Shown piece by piece: positions 7,580 through 16,489 of a DNA stretch of 32,553 bases. The position numbers and the translations under genes are program-made. Within the stretch, counting starts at the first letter, position 1. Each line of letters starts with the position of its first letter. Under the pieces are notes generated by a model. The model had not been told where the DNA came from and made no database searches. It saw only the letters and a list, made by a program, of their open reading frames with translations. The DNA comes from an uncultured Lachnospiraceae bacterium (lineage in GTDB: Bacteria > Bacillota > Clostridia > Lachnospirales > Lachnospiraceae). The stretch is taken from contig CALFCS010000028.1 in NCBI GenBank assembly GCA_937950565.1, forward strand, positions 1 through 32,553. Direction: 5' to 3'.

Positions 7580-10500
7580 CATGCTGTCCGTGGCAATGGC
7601 AGGGACACTGCTTCCGTTCGGTATGGCAGACGTAAAGGCTGCCGGTACTTCGTCGGCGAATTTTGTTGCGGCAGATTCTGTGACGGCAGATGTGGATAAG
7701 GTAAAGTTTACCCACAAGGAATGGACCGGAACGGATTACACGGATGTGGATGGAAACAAGGTGACAGGGGAAGATGTGTTTCAGATTAACAGGGAGGCTG
7801 CATCTGTTCAGAAGATTCCTTATCAGAACAGTGAGACTGCGGCAAAGGCAGTCTGGGATTATAATGCAAGGGAAGATTCCACGTATTTTAAGCTTCTCAC
7901 AGGTGAAAAAGAAAAATGGGATCTTACGGTAGTCCAGAATGAACAGCGGGCGCAGAAGTTCATGGGAGACGACGGATTTATGACAGAAGGATTTCAGAAG
8001 AAGTCCGCAGACGGCTGGAAAGAAGTGACCTTGCCGAAGAGCTGGACGATGCAGGGATTTGATTATTCTATCTACTGTAACGTACAGACTCCATGGCAGT
8101 CAAAATATGATACAAATGTAGCAGTACCGCATGCACCGGTAAATTATAACCCGGTAGGCTTGTACCGGAAGACCTTTACTGTGGATGATACGATGCGGGC
8201 AGATAACCGCCGTATCTATGTGAGCTTCCAGGGTGTGGAATCCGCATATTATGTCTATGTAAATGGAAAAGAGGTTGGATACAGTGAGGATACTTTCAGT
8301 CCGCATCGGTTTGATATCACGGATTATCTGCAGGACGGAGAGAACCTTCTGGCAGTTAAGGTACATAAATTCTGTGACGGCACCTGGTTTGAAGGTCAGG
8401 ATATGCTCTATGACGGCGGAATTTTCCGTGATGTCTATCTTACCAGTGAACCGCTTGTAAAAATCCAGGATTATACTGTACGGACAGAGCTGGATGACAA
8501 TTACAAGGATGCGGTTCTGGATGTATCGGTAGATATCCGCAATCTGGCATCCGCCGCACAGAGCGGATGGAGCGTAGAGGTACAGGCTCTGGATGAAAAA
8601 GGAAATGATATCCTGGGAGGTATGAAGATTCCGGTATCCCAGGTGGCATCTGCAGAAACGAAAACTTTTGATTTAAGACAGAATGTAAAAGCTCCTAAGC
8701 TTTGGTCAGCGGAGCATCCGAATCTGTATGCGCTGGTGCTGACATTAAAAGATGGAAATGGAGAGGAAGTAGAGACCCTTTCCACGCAGCTTGGTTTCCG
8801 TGAGATTGAATTTACAAGAACAGAAGTGGATGGAAATTATAACGTAACCACAACGCAGTGGCAGCAAATGAAGATTAATGGCAAGCCGTTGTTCTTAAAG
8901 GGTGTTAACAGACATGACACAGACCCATTTTACGGCAAGGCGGCTCCGCGGGAAACCCAGCAGGAGGATGTCCGCCTGATGAAGCAGAATAACCTGAATG
9001 CGATTCGGACATCCCATTACAGCAATGATGAATACCTTTACTGGCTGTGTAATAAGTGGGGTATGTATATGATTGGCGAGACCAATATGGAAAGCCATTC
9101 TATTATGGGGAACAGTTCTGCAGAAGGACTTTTTAAGGAACTGGGAATGGACCGTACAGAGACTGCTTACAAGCGGTTGAAAAATAACCCGGCAATTGTG
9201 ATCTGGTCTATCGGAAATGAGATGGCATATACAAGCGACCCAAATCATTCCAATGGATTATACAGAGACATGATCTGGTATTTTAAAAATAATGATCCTA
9301 CCCGTCCGGTACATAGTGAAGGACAGAATGATACGATGGGTACAGACCTGGGAAGTAATATGTATCCGGATGTTCCGACTGTGCAGGGAAGGGCAGGGAC
9401 CGGGAAGATTCCATATGTGATGTGCGAGTATGCACATGCTATGGGAAATTCTGTAGGAAATCTGAAAGAATACTGGGATGCCATACGCAGCGGCGACAAT
9501 ATGCTCGGCGGCTTTATCTGGGACTGGGTAGACCAGTCGAGGGCAGTAGAACTGCCGGATTACGGATGGGATTATTATAGTGAAGACGGTGCACACCTTA
9601 ACCTTTATGAGGATGAAATCAGCGGGTACTTCTATGGTTATGGCGGCGATTGGGGAGACGTACCGAATGATAACAGTTTCTGTGAAAATGGGCTTGTGTC
9701 TCCTGACAGAAATCCGCAGCCGGAGCTTATGGAGGTGAAATACCAGTATCAAAACTACTGGTTCACGGCAGAGCTTTCTGATCTGAATGCGAGAGAAGTA
9801 AAAGTATATAACGAGAGCAGTTTTACGAATCTGAATGAATATAATGTAACATGGCAGCTTCTTGAAAATGGTATTGAGATAGGAAAAGGAACGGTAAAAG
9901 ATATCGACGTAGCGCCCAGGAGCAACGGTACGATTAAGGTTCCGTTTGAGATGCCAAAGGACCGCGGAGAGGCAAATGAATATTATCTGAATATCTCTGC
10001 GAGTCTCAAAGAAGATACTCCATGGGCAAAAGCAGGCGCAGAGATGTCATGGGCGCAGATTCGTATTCCGGTTGAGGTTAAGAATGTAGAGCCGGGGAAC
10101 AGTGAGAAAGAGGTAACCGTAACAGAAAAGACAGATTCTTATGAAGTATCTGGTGATAAATTTGAGTTTGAGATTGAGAAATCTACAGGTATTATGAAGA
10201 ATTATGTCTATGACGGAGAGACGCTTGCAACACAGGGACCTGCACCGAATTTCTGGAGAGGTCTTGTGGAGAATGATGAAAATGCAGGTAACTGGGGCGT
10301 CTATGATAAAGGCTGGAAAGATGCAGAGAAGACCATCCAGGTGGAAAATATTACAGCTTCGACAGAAGAGGGACAGCCTGTAATTACTGCAAATCTTGTA
10401 TTTCCAAATGCAGGCAATACAAAAGAGACAATCGCTTATACAATTGGCGGTGAAGGCCAGGTAACGGTAAAGATGTCTGTTGATGCTACGGCAAGCGGCA

Positions 10501-12299
10501 TGGGAGCATTTCTGAGGGTTGGCTCTTCTATGATACTTCCGAAAGGTTACGAATCTGTGACCTGGTATGGAAACGGACCGGTTGAAACTTTCAACGACAG
10601 AAAGACAAATGGAAGACAGGGAATATGGGAAAGCACAGTAACAGATTTCTTCTATCCATATATGAAAGTGGACGATACAGGTAATCTGACGGATGTAAAA
10701 TGGATGAAGATTGCAAAGAAAGGTGCGAAACAGGCGCTTCTGATTGCGGCGAAGGATACCGTAGAGGCAAGTGCACTTCATTTTACAGCAGACGACTTGA
10801 ATGCAGTGACACATATCTATGACCTTGTGCCGAGAGATGAGACGATTGTAAATGTGAATTATGGCTCTCTCGGAACCGGAGGGGCAACCTGCGGCCCTTT
10901 ACCACTTGCACAATACCAGCTTCCATCTTCTTCTGTATATACATGGGAATTTACCCTTATGCCGGTAGAAACAGATGCGGCTGATAAAGCAGTAACGGAA
11001 AAAGTTAAGCCATATCATAAAGTGAAAGAAATTTATACAGTTATTCCGGATATGAGTAAAAACAAGCTGCGGATTCCATATAAAAATACGGCTGAAATTG
11101 GAAAGAACGGAGAAACAGTTGTCATGAACGGACAGATTGCGGTCCCATTTAATGAGACACTGAATCCGGTCGTAGAAGGAGACAATGTTTCATTTACAGT
11201 AGAGGCTAATCTGATACCGACAGGCGTGTTGGATCACAATATGTTTGTAAGTAAAGGAGACCATTCCTTTGGACTCCGTTCCAGATTCGGACAGTTTGTA
11301 GATTTCTTTATCTATGCAGGCGGCGACTGGAGATATATTTATTATGAGATGACAGAAGCGCAAAGAGCAGACTGGCTGAATCATGCACATCAGGTTGTAG
11401 GTGTGTATAATGCACAGGAGAATAAGATTCAGGTTTATCTGGACGGCGCGCTTATGGAAGAAAAAGCAACAGGAACAGTAAGCGGCGTTGCACATTCCGA
11501 TTACAATGTGACGATTGGAGCCTGCCCGGAAACGGGAAGAGTATCGGAGGCAGATTTTATCAATGTACGTATATATAATAAGGCTCTTACTGCAAATGAA
11601 GTAAAAGGACAATATGCAGAAACTCCTGCGATTAAAGAAGATAATGAATCTGTTGAATTGTGGGTGGATTTCAAAAATGCAGAACAAGAATCAGTGGAAG
11701 ATATGCAGACTCCTGAACCGCCGACTCCTGTGAGCCTTCCATATGTGGATGTTGCAAAGGGAGACTGGTTCTATGATGCAGTGGAATATAATTATATTGC
11801 AAAAACGATGACAGGTAAGGACAAGACACACTTTGCACCGGCAGAGACATTAGTAAGAGCACAGTTCGCAGCAGTACTGCATAAGATGAATGCACAGCCG
11901 GAGATGACGTATACAGGTAAATTCTCCGATGTAACAGAGCCAGACTGGTTCAAGAATGCAGTCCTCTGGGCAGCAGATAAGAAAATTGTAACCGGATATA
12001 CAGGTACAACACTGTTTGGATCAAACGATAATGTAACCCGTGAGCAGATGGCCACAATGATGTATCGTTATGCAAAAGATTATAAGGGATATAAGATGAC
12101 ATCCGGCGATTATAGCAGATTCCCGGATGCAGGAGATGTGCAGCCGTTTGCGAAAGAAGCAATGAAATGGGCAGTAGGAAACGGAATCATTACAGGTAAG
12201 ACGGTAGACGGAGTACTTGTTCTGGATCCGCAGGGAAGCGCAAATCGCGCAGAATGTGCAACGATTATCCGGAGATTTTTAGAGTTATATAAAGAATAA
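7524..12299 (+). CDS. Secreted GH2 beta-galactosidase with LamG-like and SLH cell-wall-anchor domains
   Basis: A 1591-aa surface glycosidase. A signal peptide (about 1-41, MRLRKKVLSAVLAASM, hydrophobic, ending near VKAAG) is followed by the GH2 sugar-binding domain, immunoglobulin-like domain and TIM barrel. The acid/base is Glu566 (WSIGNEMAYTS) and the nucleophile Glu635 (VMCEYAHAMGNS), as in LacZ-type enzymes. A Bgal_small-type domain covers about 870-1150, a concanavalin/LamG-like module about 1180-1380, and three SLH repeats about 1405-1591 (LPYVDVAKGDWFYDAV, NVTREQMATMMYRYA, ANRAECATIIRRF). It probably releases galactose from lactose, mucin or milk glycans outside the cell, held to the wall by SLH binding to pyruvylated polymer. 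Ribosome site AAGGAG at 7510-7515. Confidence 0.94.
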   Translation: MRLRKKVLSAVLAASMVFDMLSVAMAGTLLPFGMADVKAAGTSSANFVAADSVTADVDKVKFTHKEWTGTDYTDVDGNKVTGEDVFQINREAASVQKIPYQNSETAAKAVWDYNAREDSTYFKLLTGEKEKWDLTVVQNEQRAQKFMGDDGFMTEGFQKKSADGWKEVTLPKSWTMQGFDYSIYCNVQTPWQSKYDTNVAVPHAPVNYNPVGLYRKTFTVDDTMRADNRRIYVSFQGVESAYYVYVNGKEVGYSEDTFSPHRFDITDYLQDGENLLAVKVHKFCDGTWFEGQDMLYDGGIFRDVYLTSEPLVKIQDYTVRTELDDNYKDAVLDVSVDIRNLASAAQSGWSVEVQALDEKGNDILGGMKIPVSQVASAETKTFDLRQNVKAPKLWSAEHPNLYALVLTLKDGNGEEVETLSTQLGFREIEFTRTEVDGNYNVTTTQWQQMKINGKPLFLKGVNRHDTDPFYGKAAPRETQQEDVRLMKQNNLNAIRTSHYSNDEYLYWLCNKWGMYMIGETNMESHSIMGNSSAEGLFKELGMDRTETAYKRLKNNPAIVIWSIGNEMAYTSDPNHSNGLYRDMIWYFKNNDPTRPVHSEGQNDTMGTDLGSNMYPDVPTVQGRAGTGKIPYVMCEYAHAMGNSVGNLKEYWDAIRSGDNMLGGFIWDWVDQSRAVELPDYGWDYYSEDGAHLNLYEDEISGYFYGYGGDWGDVPNDNSFCENGLVSPDRNPQPELMEVKYQYQNYWFTAELSDLNAREVKVYNESSFTNLNEYNVTWQLLENGIEIGKGTVKDIDVAPRSNGTIKVPFEMPKDRGEANEYYLNISASLKEDTPWAKAGAEMSWAQIRIPVEVKNVEPGNSEKEVTVTEKTDSYEVSGDKFEFEIEKSTGIMKNYVYDGETLATQGPAPNFWRGLVENDENAGNWGVYDKGWKDAEKTIQVENITASTEEGQPVITANLVFPNAGNTKETIAYTIGGEGQVTVKMSVDATASGMGAFLRVGSSMILPKGYESVTWYGNGPVETFNDRKTNGRQGIWESTVTDFFYPYMKVDDTGNLTDVKWMKIAKKGAKQALLIAAKDTVEASALHFTADDLNAVTHIYDLVPRDETIVNVNYGSLGTGGATCGPLPLAQYQLPSSSVYTWEFTLMPVETDAADKAVTEKVKPYHKVKEIYTVIPDMSKNKLRIPYKNTAEIGKNGETVVMNGQIAVPFNETLNPVVEGDNVSFTVEANLIPTGVLDHNMFVSKGDHSFGLRSRFGQFVDFFIYAGGDWRYIYYEMTEAQRADWLNHAHQVVGVYNAQENKIQVYLDGALMEEKATGTVSGVAHSDYNVTIGACPETGRVSEADFINVRIYNKALTANEVKGQYAETPAIKEDNESVELWVDFKNAEQESVEDMQTPEPPTPVSLPYVDVAKGDWFYDAVEYNYIAKTMTGKDKTHFAPAETLVRAQFAAVLHKMNAQPEMTYTGKFSDVTEPDWFKNAVLWAADKKIVTGYTGTTLFGSNDNVTREQMATMMYRYAKDYKGYKMTSGDYSRFPDAGDVQPFAKEAMKWAVGNGIITGKTVDGVLVLDPQGSANRAECATIIRRFLELYKE

Positions 12300-12348
12300 A
12301 TGGAAGAGAATATCCTGTTAATTTTTTAACAAAATCTTCTTTTTGTGA

Positions 12349-12377
12349 TTGTGTATTTCTTCAGATAGGAGTATAAT
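12349..12377 (+). promoter_or_regulatory. Candidate promoter upstream of the flotillin-like gene
   Basis: TTGTGT (12349-12354) and a perfect TATAAT (12372-12377) have 17-bp spacing, 79 bases before the flotillin start. Transcription would begin near 12384, immediately before the hairpin at 12392-12420. Confidence 0.5.
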
Positions 12378-12391
12378 GAGAAAAAAGGAAA

Positions 12392-12424
12392 AGCAGCCTG
12401 ACGAAGTCTGTCGGGCGGCTTTTC
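12392..12424 (+). terminator. Terminator-like hairpin between the beta-galactosidase and flotillin genes
   Basis: An 11-position stem (12392-12402 with 12410-12420; one A-G mismatch and one G-U pair) with a 7-nt loop is followed by a short T-run (12421-12423, TTTCT). It could end beta-galactosidase transcription, but it lies downstream of the candidate flotillin promoter and so would also be in the flotillin leader RNA. Confidence 0.6.
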
Positions 12425-12455
12425 TAAAATCACATAGGAAAAGGAGAATTGAGTT

Positions 12456-14039
12456 ATGGAAGCGTTAGTTGAAATGGCAGGAATCGTGATTCCAATCGTA
12501 GTTGTAGTAATTATTTTGGCGTTGTTTTTTGTTACAGGTTATGTAAAGGCGTCGCCGGATACGGCCTACATCATCTCGGGCCTCAGAAAGCAGCCGAAGG
12601 TATTGATTGGAAGGGCGGGAATCAAGATTCCATTCTTTGAGAAAAAGGATGAATTGAATCTGCAGCTGATTCCAATTGATGTGAAGACATCCAGCGCAGT
12701 GCCGACTGCAGATTACATAAATATCCGTGTTGATGCGGCAGTCAATGTAAAAATCAGTGATAACTCGGAGCGTCTTGCATTGGCAGCGCAGAATTTTTTG
12801 AATAAGCCGACAGAGTATATTGCCCAGGTGTCCCGCGAGGTACTGGAAGGAAATATGCGTGAGATTGTCGGTAAGATGAATCTGGAAGAAATGGTATCCG
12901 ACCGACAGAAGTTTGCAACGCTGGTCAAGGAAAATGCAGAACCGGATCTTGCTGCTATGGGTCTGGACATTGTAAGCTTTAACGTACAGAATTTCGTGGA
13001 CGGTAATGGTGTCATTGAGAACCTGGGTGTAGATAATATCGTTAAAATCCAGAAAAATGCTGCTATTTCCAGAGCAGAAAGTGAGAAGGAAATTGCAAGG
13101 GCGCAGGCGATCGCCAAAAAACAGGCCAATGATGCACAGGTGAGTTCAGAACTGGAGATCGCCAATGCGAAAGCAAGAGCCCAGAAGGAGAAGGCAGTTG
13201 TTCAGGCGGAGGCAGACCGTGAGGCAAAGGAAGCAGAAATCAGCGCGGCAACCCAGATTGCCCAGAAGGAAAATGATCTGGCAATCCGCAAGGCAGAGCT
13301 TCAGAAGGATGCAGATACCAAACAGGCGATTGCAGATGCTGCTTATCAGATTCAGAAAGAAACTGAGCGTAAGACGGTCGAGATCACGACCGCTGATGCG
13401 AATCTGGCGCGCCAGGAAAAAGCTATTGTCTTAAAGGAAAAAGAGGTAGAACTGACCGAGCGGAGTCTGGAAGCGACTGTAAAGAAACAGGCAGAGGCAG
13501 AGCGCTACGCAAAGCAGCAGGAATCTGATGCCAGTCTTTATGAGGCACAGAGGGATTCCGAAGCACAGCTCTTTGAACGTCAGAAGCAGGCGGAGGCAGA
13601 GAAATTTGAGCGGGTAAAAGAGGCCGAGGCATTGAAGGCAACTGCAGAAGCACAGCGTTATGCGATGGAGCAGGAAGCAGAGGGTATCCGAAGTAAGGGT
13701 CTTGCAGAGGCAGAAGCAATCAAGGCAAAGGCGCTTGCAGAGGCAGAGGGTATTGAGAAGAAGGCAGAAGCGATGAAGCAGATGGGCGAAGCCGCAATTC
13801 TGGAGATGTACTTCAAGGCAATGCCGGAAATTGCCAGAAATATCGCAGAACCGCTCGCCAGGGTGGATAAGATTACCATGTACGGCGACGGGAATACTTC
13901 CAAATTGGTAAAAGACATTGTCGGAACAGTCACTCAGGTAACTGACGGTCTTAAAGAGTCTACAGGCGTCGACCTGCAGGCAGTCCTTTCCGGCTTCTTA
14001 GGTGCACGGATATCGGATGCAGATCAGGAAAAACCGTAA
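12456..14039 (+). CDS. Flotillin-like SPFH-domain membrane scaffold protein
   Basis: A 527-aa flotillin-type protein, close in length to Bacillus FloT (YuaG). An N-terminal hydrophobic segment (about residues 8-30) anchors it in the membrane, the SPFH/band-7 domain follows (about 30-205), then a long Ala/Glu/Lys-rich coiled coil with repeated EAE and AEAE stretches (about 210-450), and a C-terminal oligomerisation region. Flotillins organise membrane microdomains that host signalling and transport complexes; a specific client cannot be inferred here. Ribosome site AGGAGAA precedes ATG 12456. The gene appears monocistronic, with a bidirectional terminator before the convergent MATE gene. NfeD is the usual neighbour in many genomes but is not adjacent here. 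Confidence 0.9.
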   Translation: MEALVEMAGIVIPIVVVVIILALFFVTGYVKASPDTAYIISGLRKQPKVLIGRAGIKIPFFEKKDELNLQLIPIDVKTSSAVPTADYINIRVDAAVNVKISDNSERLALAAQNFLNKPTEYIAQVSREVLEGNMREIVGKMNLEEMVSDRQKFATLVKENAEPDLAAMGLDIVSFNVQNFVDGNGVIENLGVDNIVKIQKNAAISRAESEKEIARAQAIAKKQANDAQVSSELEIANAKARAQKEKAVVQAEADREAKEAEISAATQIAQKENDLAIRKAELQKDADTKQAIADAAYQIQKETERKTVEITTADANLARQEKAIVLKEKEVELTERSLEATVKKQAEAERYAKQQESDASLYEAQRDSEAQLFERQKQAEAEKFERVKEAEALKATAEAQRYAMEQEAEGIRSKGLAEAEAIKAKALAEAEGIEKKAEAMKQMGEAAILEMYFKAMPEIARNIAEPLARVDKITMYGDGNTSKLVKDIVGTVTQVTDGLKESTGVDLQAVLSGFLGARISDADQEKP

Positions 14040-14050
14040 ATTATTTTAAC

Positions 14051-14096
14051 AAAGAAAAAAGATTCCAAAATCATTTTGATTTGGAATCTTTTTTTC
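14051..14096. terminator. Bidirectional terminator between the flotillin and MATE genes
   Basis: GATTCCAAAATCA (14061-14073) pairs with TGATTTGGAATC (14077-14088) with one bulged A. It has an A-rich run on the left (14051-14060) and eight T's on the right (14089-14096), so it serves both convergent genes. Confidence 0.85.
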
Positions 14097-14101
14097 TGTT
14101 T

Positions 14102-15487
14102 CTAGTCTTCCTGTTCAGGCGGACGCTTTTCTCCCAGCGGTTTTATCTGCAGGCGGTATATACGCCGGAGCATGATAAGGGAAACAAGTATGGATATGAT
14201 TTCCGCAAGCGGGAATGCCCACCATACCATAGACAGCCCGGAGATAATAGAAAATATGTAAGCTGCCGGAAGCAGTACAATTAACTGTCTTGTGGCAGAA
14301 ACAATCAGGCTGTACACACCATTTCCAAGCGCCTGGAAAGAGGAGCTTGTGATAATGGAAAAACCTGCAAGCGGGAAATGGATACTGATAATCCGAAGTG
14401 CAGGTACTCCAATTGCCAGCATATTATCAGATGCGTCGAAAAGGGTTTTCAGCAGGAAACCAGGCGCAAACTGGAAAACTAAAAATCCGGCAATCATAAT
14501 GGTGACAGAGATAATGGAGCTGAGTTTTATCGTATCCATAATCCTCTTTTTATTTCGTGCGCCGTAATTATATGCAATGATTGGCGTCATACCGTTATTC
14601 AGTCCGAAAATCGGCATAAAGATGAAGCTTTGGAGCTTGAAGTAGACACCAAACACAGCAGCTGCAGTCGAAGAAAATACAAGTAAAATCTTATTCATTC
14701 CAAATGTCATGACAGAACCGATAGACTGCATAACAATAGAAGGAAATCCTACCTTATAAATCATTGCGATTGTTCTTTTGTGCGGCCGGAATTTCCGAAG
14801 CTGGATATGAATTTCTTTATTCTTCGTCTGATTGAAGAATATCGAAAGAATTACAGCAACAATCTGTCCGGTAATGGTTGCCACAGCGGCGCCTGCAACC
14901 TCCATTCTTGGAAATCCAAGGAGACCAAAGATCATAATCGGATCAAGAATGATATTAATGACAGCGCCAAGACCCTGCGTGATCATATTATAAAATGTTT
15001 TTCCGGTTGACTGCATGAGACGTTCAAAGGTAATCTGCATGAAAATACCTATGCAGAAAATCGTAATAATGGACAGATACTGTGTTCCATATTCGATGAT
15101 AACCGGATTATCCGTCTGTACGGAGAAAAAGAATCTGGAACCAAAAACTCCAAGTATCATAAATACAATACTACTTATAATTGCAAGAAACAAACCATTA
15201 TTAGCAGCACGGTTGGCGCTTTTGAAATCTTTTTCGCCGAGATTTCTGGAAAGCAGGGCATTGATGCCGACTCCGGTACCGGATGCGATGGAGATCATCA
15301 GCGCCTGCACCGGGAATGCCAGTGATACGGCAGTCAGCGCATCTTCGCTTAATTTAGCAACAAACATACTGTCAACAATGTTATAGAGCGCCTGCACGAG
15401 CATGGATAACATCATGGGCAGGGACATAGTAATAAGTAACTTTGGGATAGGCATGATTCCCATTTTATTTTCCTGTATTTCAGGCAT
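14102..15487 (-). CDS. MATE family multidrug/cation-coupled efflux transporter
   Basis: A 461-aa integral membrane exporter with about 12 hydrophobic segments and the MATE arrangement: an N-terminal motif (LLITMSLPMMLSMLVQALYNIVDSMFVAKL), a following GVGINALLSRNLGEKD stretch, and a mid-protein repeat with NNGMTPIIAYNYGA. MATE proteins export cationic drugs or metabolites using Na+ or H+ gradients; the natural substrate is unknown. Start ATG at 15487 is chosen because AGGAGGT sits seven bases upstream; an upstream in-frame ATG at 15565 would add 26 residues that overlap the promoter. Stop codon TAG. Confidence 0.92.
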   Translation of the reverse strand: MPEIQENKMGIMPIPKLLITMSLPMMLSMLVQALYNIVDSMFVAKLSEDALTAVSLAFPVQALMISIASGTGVGINALLSRNLGEKDFKSANRAANNGLFLAIISSIVFMILGVFGSRFFFSVQTDNPVIIEYGTQYLSIITIFCIGIFMQITFERLMQSTGKTFYNMITQGLGAVINIILDPIMIFGLLGFPRMEVAGAAVATITGQIVAVILSIFFNQTKNKEIHIQLRKFRPHKRTIAMIYKVGFPSIVMQSIGSVMTFGMNKILLVFSSTAAAVFGVYFKLQSFIFMPIFGLNNGMTPIIAYNYGARNKKRIMDTIKLSSIISVTIMIAGFLVFQFAPGFLLKTLFDASDNMLAIGVPALRIISIHFPLAGFSIITSSSFQALGNGVYSLIVSATRQLIVLLPAAYIFSIISGLSMVWWAFPLAEIISILVSLIMLRRIYRLQIKPLGEKRPPEQED

Positions 15488-15521
15488 ATACAAAACCTCC
15501 TTCTTAAAACATACGGAACGA

Positions 15522-15550
15522 ATTATAGCACAGCTTATTTTTTTGTGCAA
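15522..15550 (-). promoter_or_regulatory. Promoter of the MATE gene
   Basis: On the minus strand TTGCAC (15545-15550) and a TGn-extended TATAAT (TGCTATAAT, 15522-15530) have 17-bp spacing, 35 bases before the chosen start codon. The short distance also argues against the longer MATE start. Confidence 0.6.
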
Positions 15551-15566
15551 TGTATAATTGTACATT
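15549..15566. promoter_or_regulatory. Inverted repeat upstream of the MATE promoter
   Basis: AATGTA and TACATT flank six AT-rich bases, an imperfect palindrome that overlaps the outer edge of the MATE -35 box. It could be a regulator site, but AT-rich sequence makes chance matches common. Confidence 0.25.
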
Positions 15567-15719
15567 ATTATATATGTTATAAGTATCCGGAATTTGCCCT
15601 GGCATTGACAGAAATAAGAACAAAGGTTGAAATAGAAATACTAGAATAAATTAATAATTACGCGTATAGTGTCTGGCGTGAAAGCTTAGAAGAGTTACCG
15701 GAAAAAGAGAGGATTTAGC

Positions 15720-16469
15720 ATGAAGAAGAAATATGGGATTTATGCCGGATTTGCCGGAGTGCTTGTTTTCATAGTAATTTTGTGTATTTATGTAATCCAC
15801 ATGCAAAAAGCATCTTCACCTCAGGACTCGAGTAAAAAGATAGAAGAGATTCCAGGCTTTTCTCTTTTACAGCAGGAAAATCCGAATATGGACATTACCC
15901 TGAAAGATAAGAGTTTGATGATAGAAGCTGTTGGAACATATTCCGGGAAATATATGGAAGATGGAAGCGACAGCGAAATAGAGAAGGTTCCGGCAGTCCT
16001 GGTCAGGAATTGCTCCAAGCAGATGCTTCAGATTGCAGAGATTGAATTGCAGATAGAACAAGAGAAGAAGGCGGTGTTTCGCCTGACAGACATTCCGGCG
16101 GGAAAGGCTGTGCTTGTTCTGGATTTGAATAAGAATATTTGTACAGAAGGAAGCAAAGTGAAGTATTTGTCTGAGGCGGAAAGTTACTTTGATGAGAATT
16201 TCCGGCCAGCAGACGGGCTGGAGGCAGAAGGAACGGATGGCCGGCTGACATTGAAAAATAAGACAGAACAGACGTGTCCGTATGTGTATGTTTATTATAA
16301 AACAAAATATACAGATGATATTTACCTGGGAGGGATTACATACCGGGTTCCCTATGAAGAGATTCCTGCAATGACGCAGGTGGAAGCAGATGCCGGACAT
16401 TATCATCCGGACAAAAGTGAAATTACCAATATACAGATTATAGAGAATAAAAATAATACAGATTCATAA
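15720..16469 (+). CDS. Membrane-anchored extracytoplasmic protein of unknown function
   Basis: A 249-aa protein that I do not recognise. It has a short basic start (MKKKYG), one strong transmembrane segment (about 6-26, YAGFAGVLVFIVILCIYVI), then an outside domain. The domain is predicted beta-rich and ends with alternating Tyr/Val stretches (CPYVYVYYKTKYTDDIYLGGITYRVPYEE). It has no cysteine suited to lipidation at the N-terminus, so it is anchored by an uncleaved helix. The ribosome site is a weak AGAGGA. The next gene starts 20 bases after its stop with its own GGGAGGAAAG, so it likely forms an operon with the giant fibro-slime/SLH protein and may help its export, folding or attachment. 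Confidence 0.75.
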   Translation: MKKKYGIYAGFAGVLVFIVILCIYVIHMQKASSPQDSSKKIEEIPGFSLLQQENPNMDITLKDKSLMIEAVGTYSGKYMEDGSDSEIEKVPAVLVRNCSKQMLQIAEIELQIEQEKKAVFRLTDIPAGKAVLVLDLNKNICTEGSKVKYLSEAESYFDENFRPADGLEAEGTDGRLTLKNKTEQTCPYVYVYYKTKYTDDIYLGGITYRVPYEEIPAMTQVEADAGHYHPDKSEITNIQIIENKNNTDS

Positions 16470-16489
16470 TCGGGACGGGAGGAAAGCAG

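Noticed and set aside
10047..10814. Minus-strand open frame of 255 codons inside the beta-galactosidase
   Set aside because: Antisense shadow of the GH2 small domain; no motif or ribosome-site context supports it.
15605..15655. Promoter for the 15720 gene from TTGACA at 15605 or TTGAAA at 15627
   Set aside because: No acceptable -10 lies at 16-18 bp from either box; the real promoter could not be assigned.
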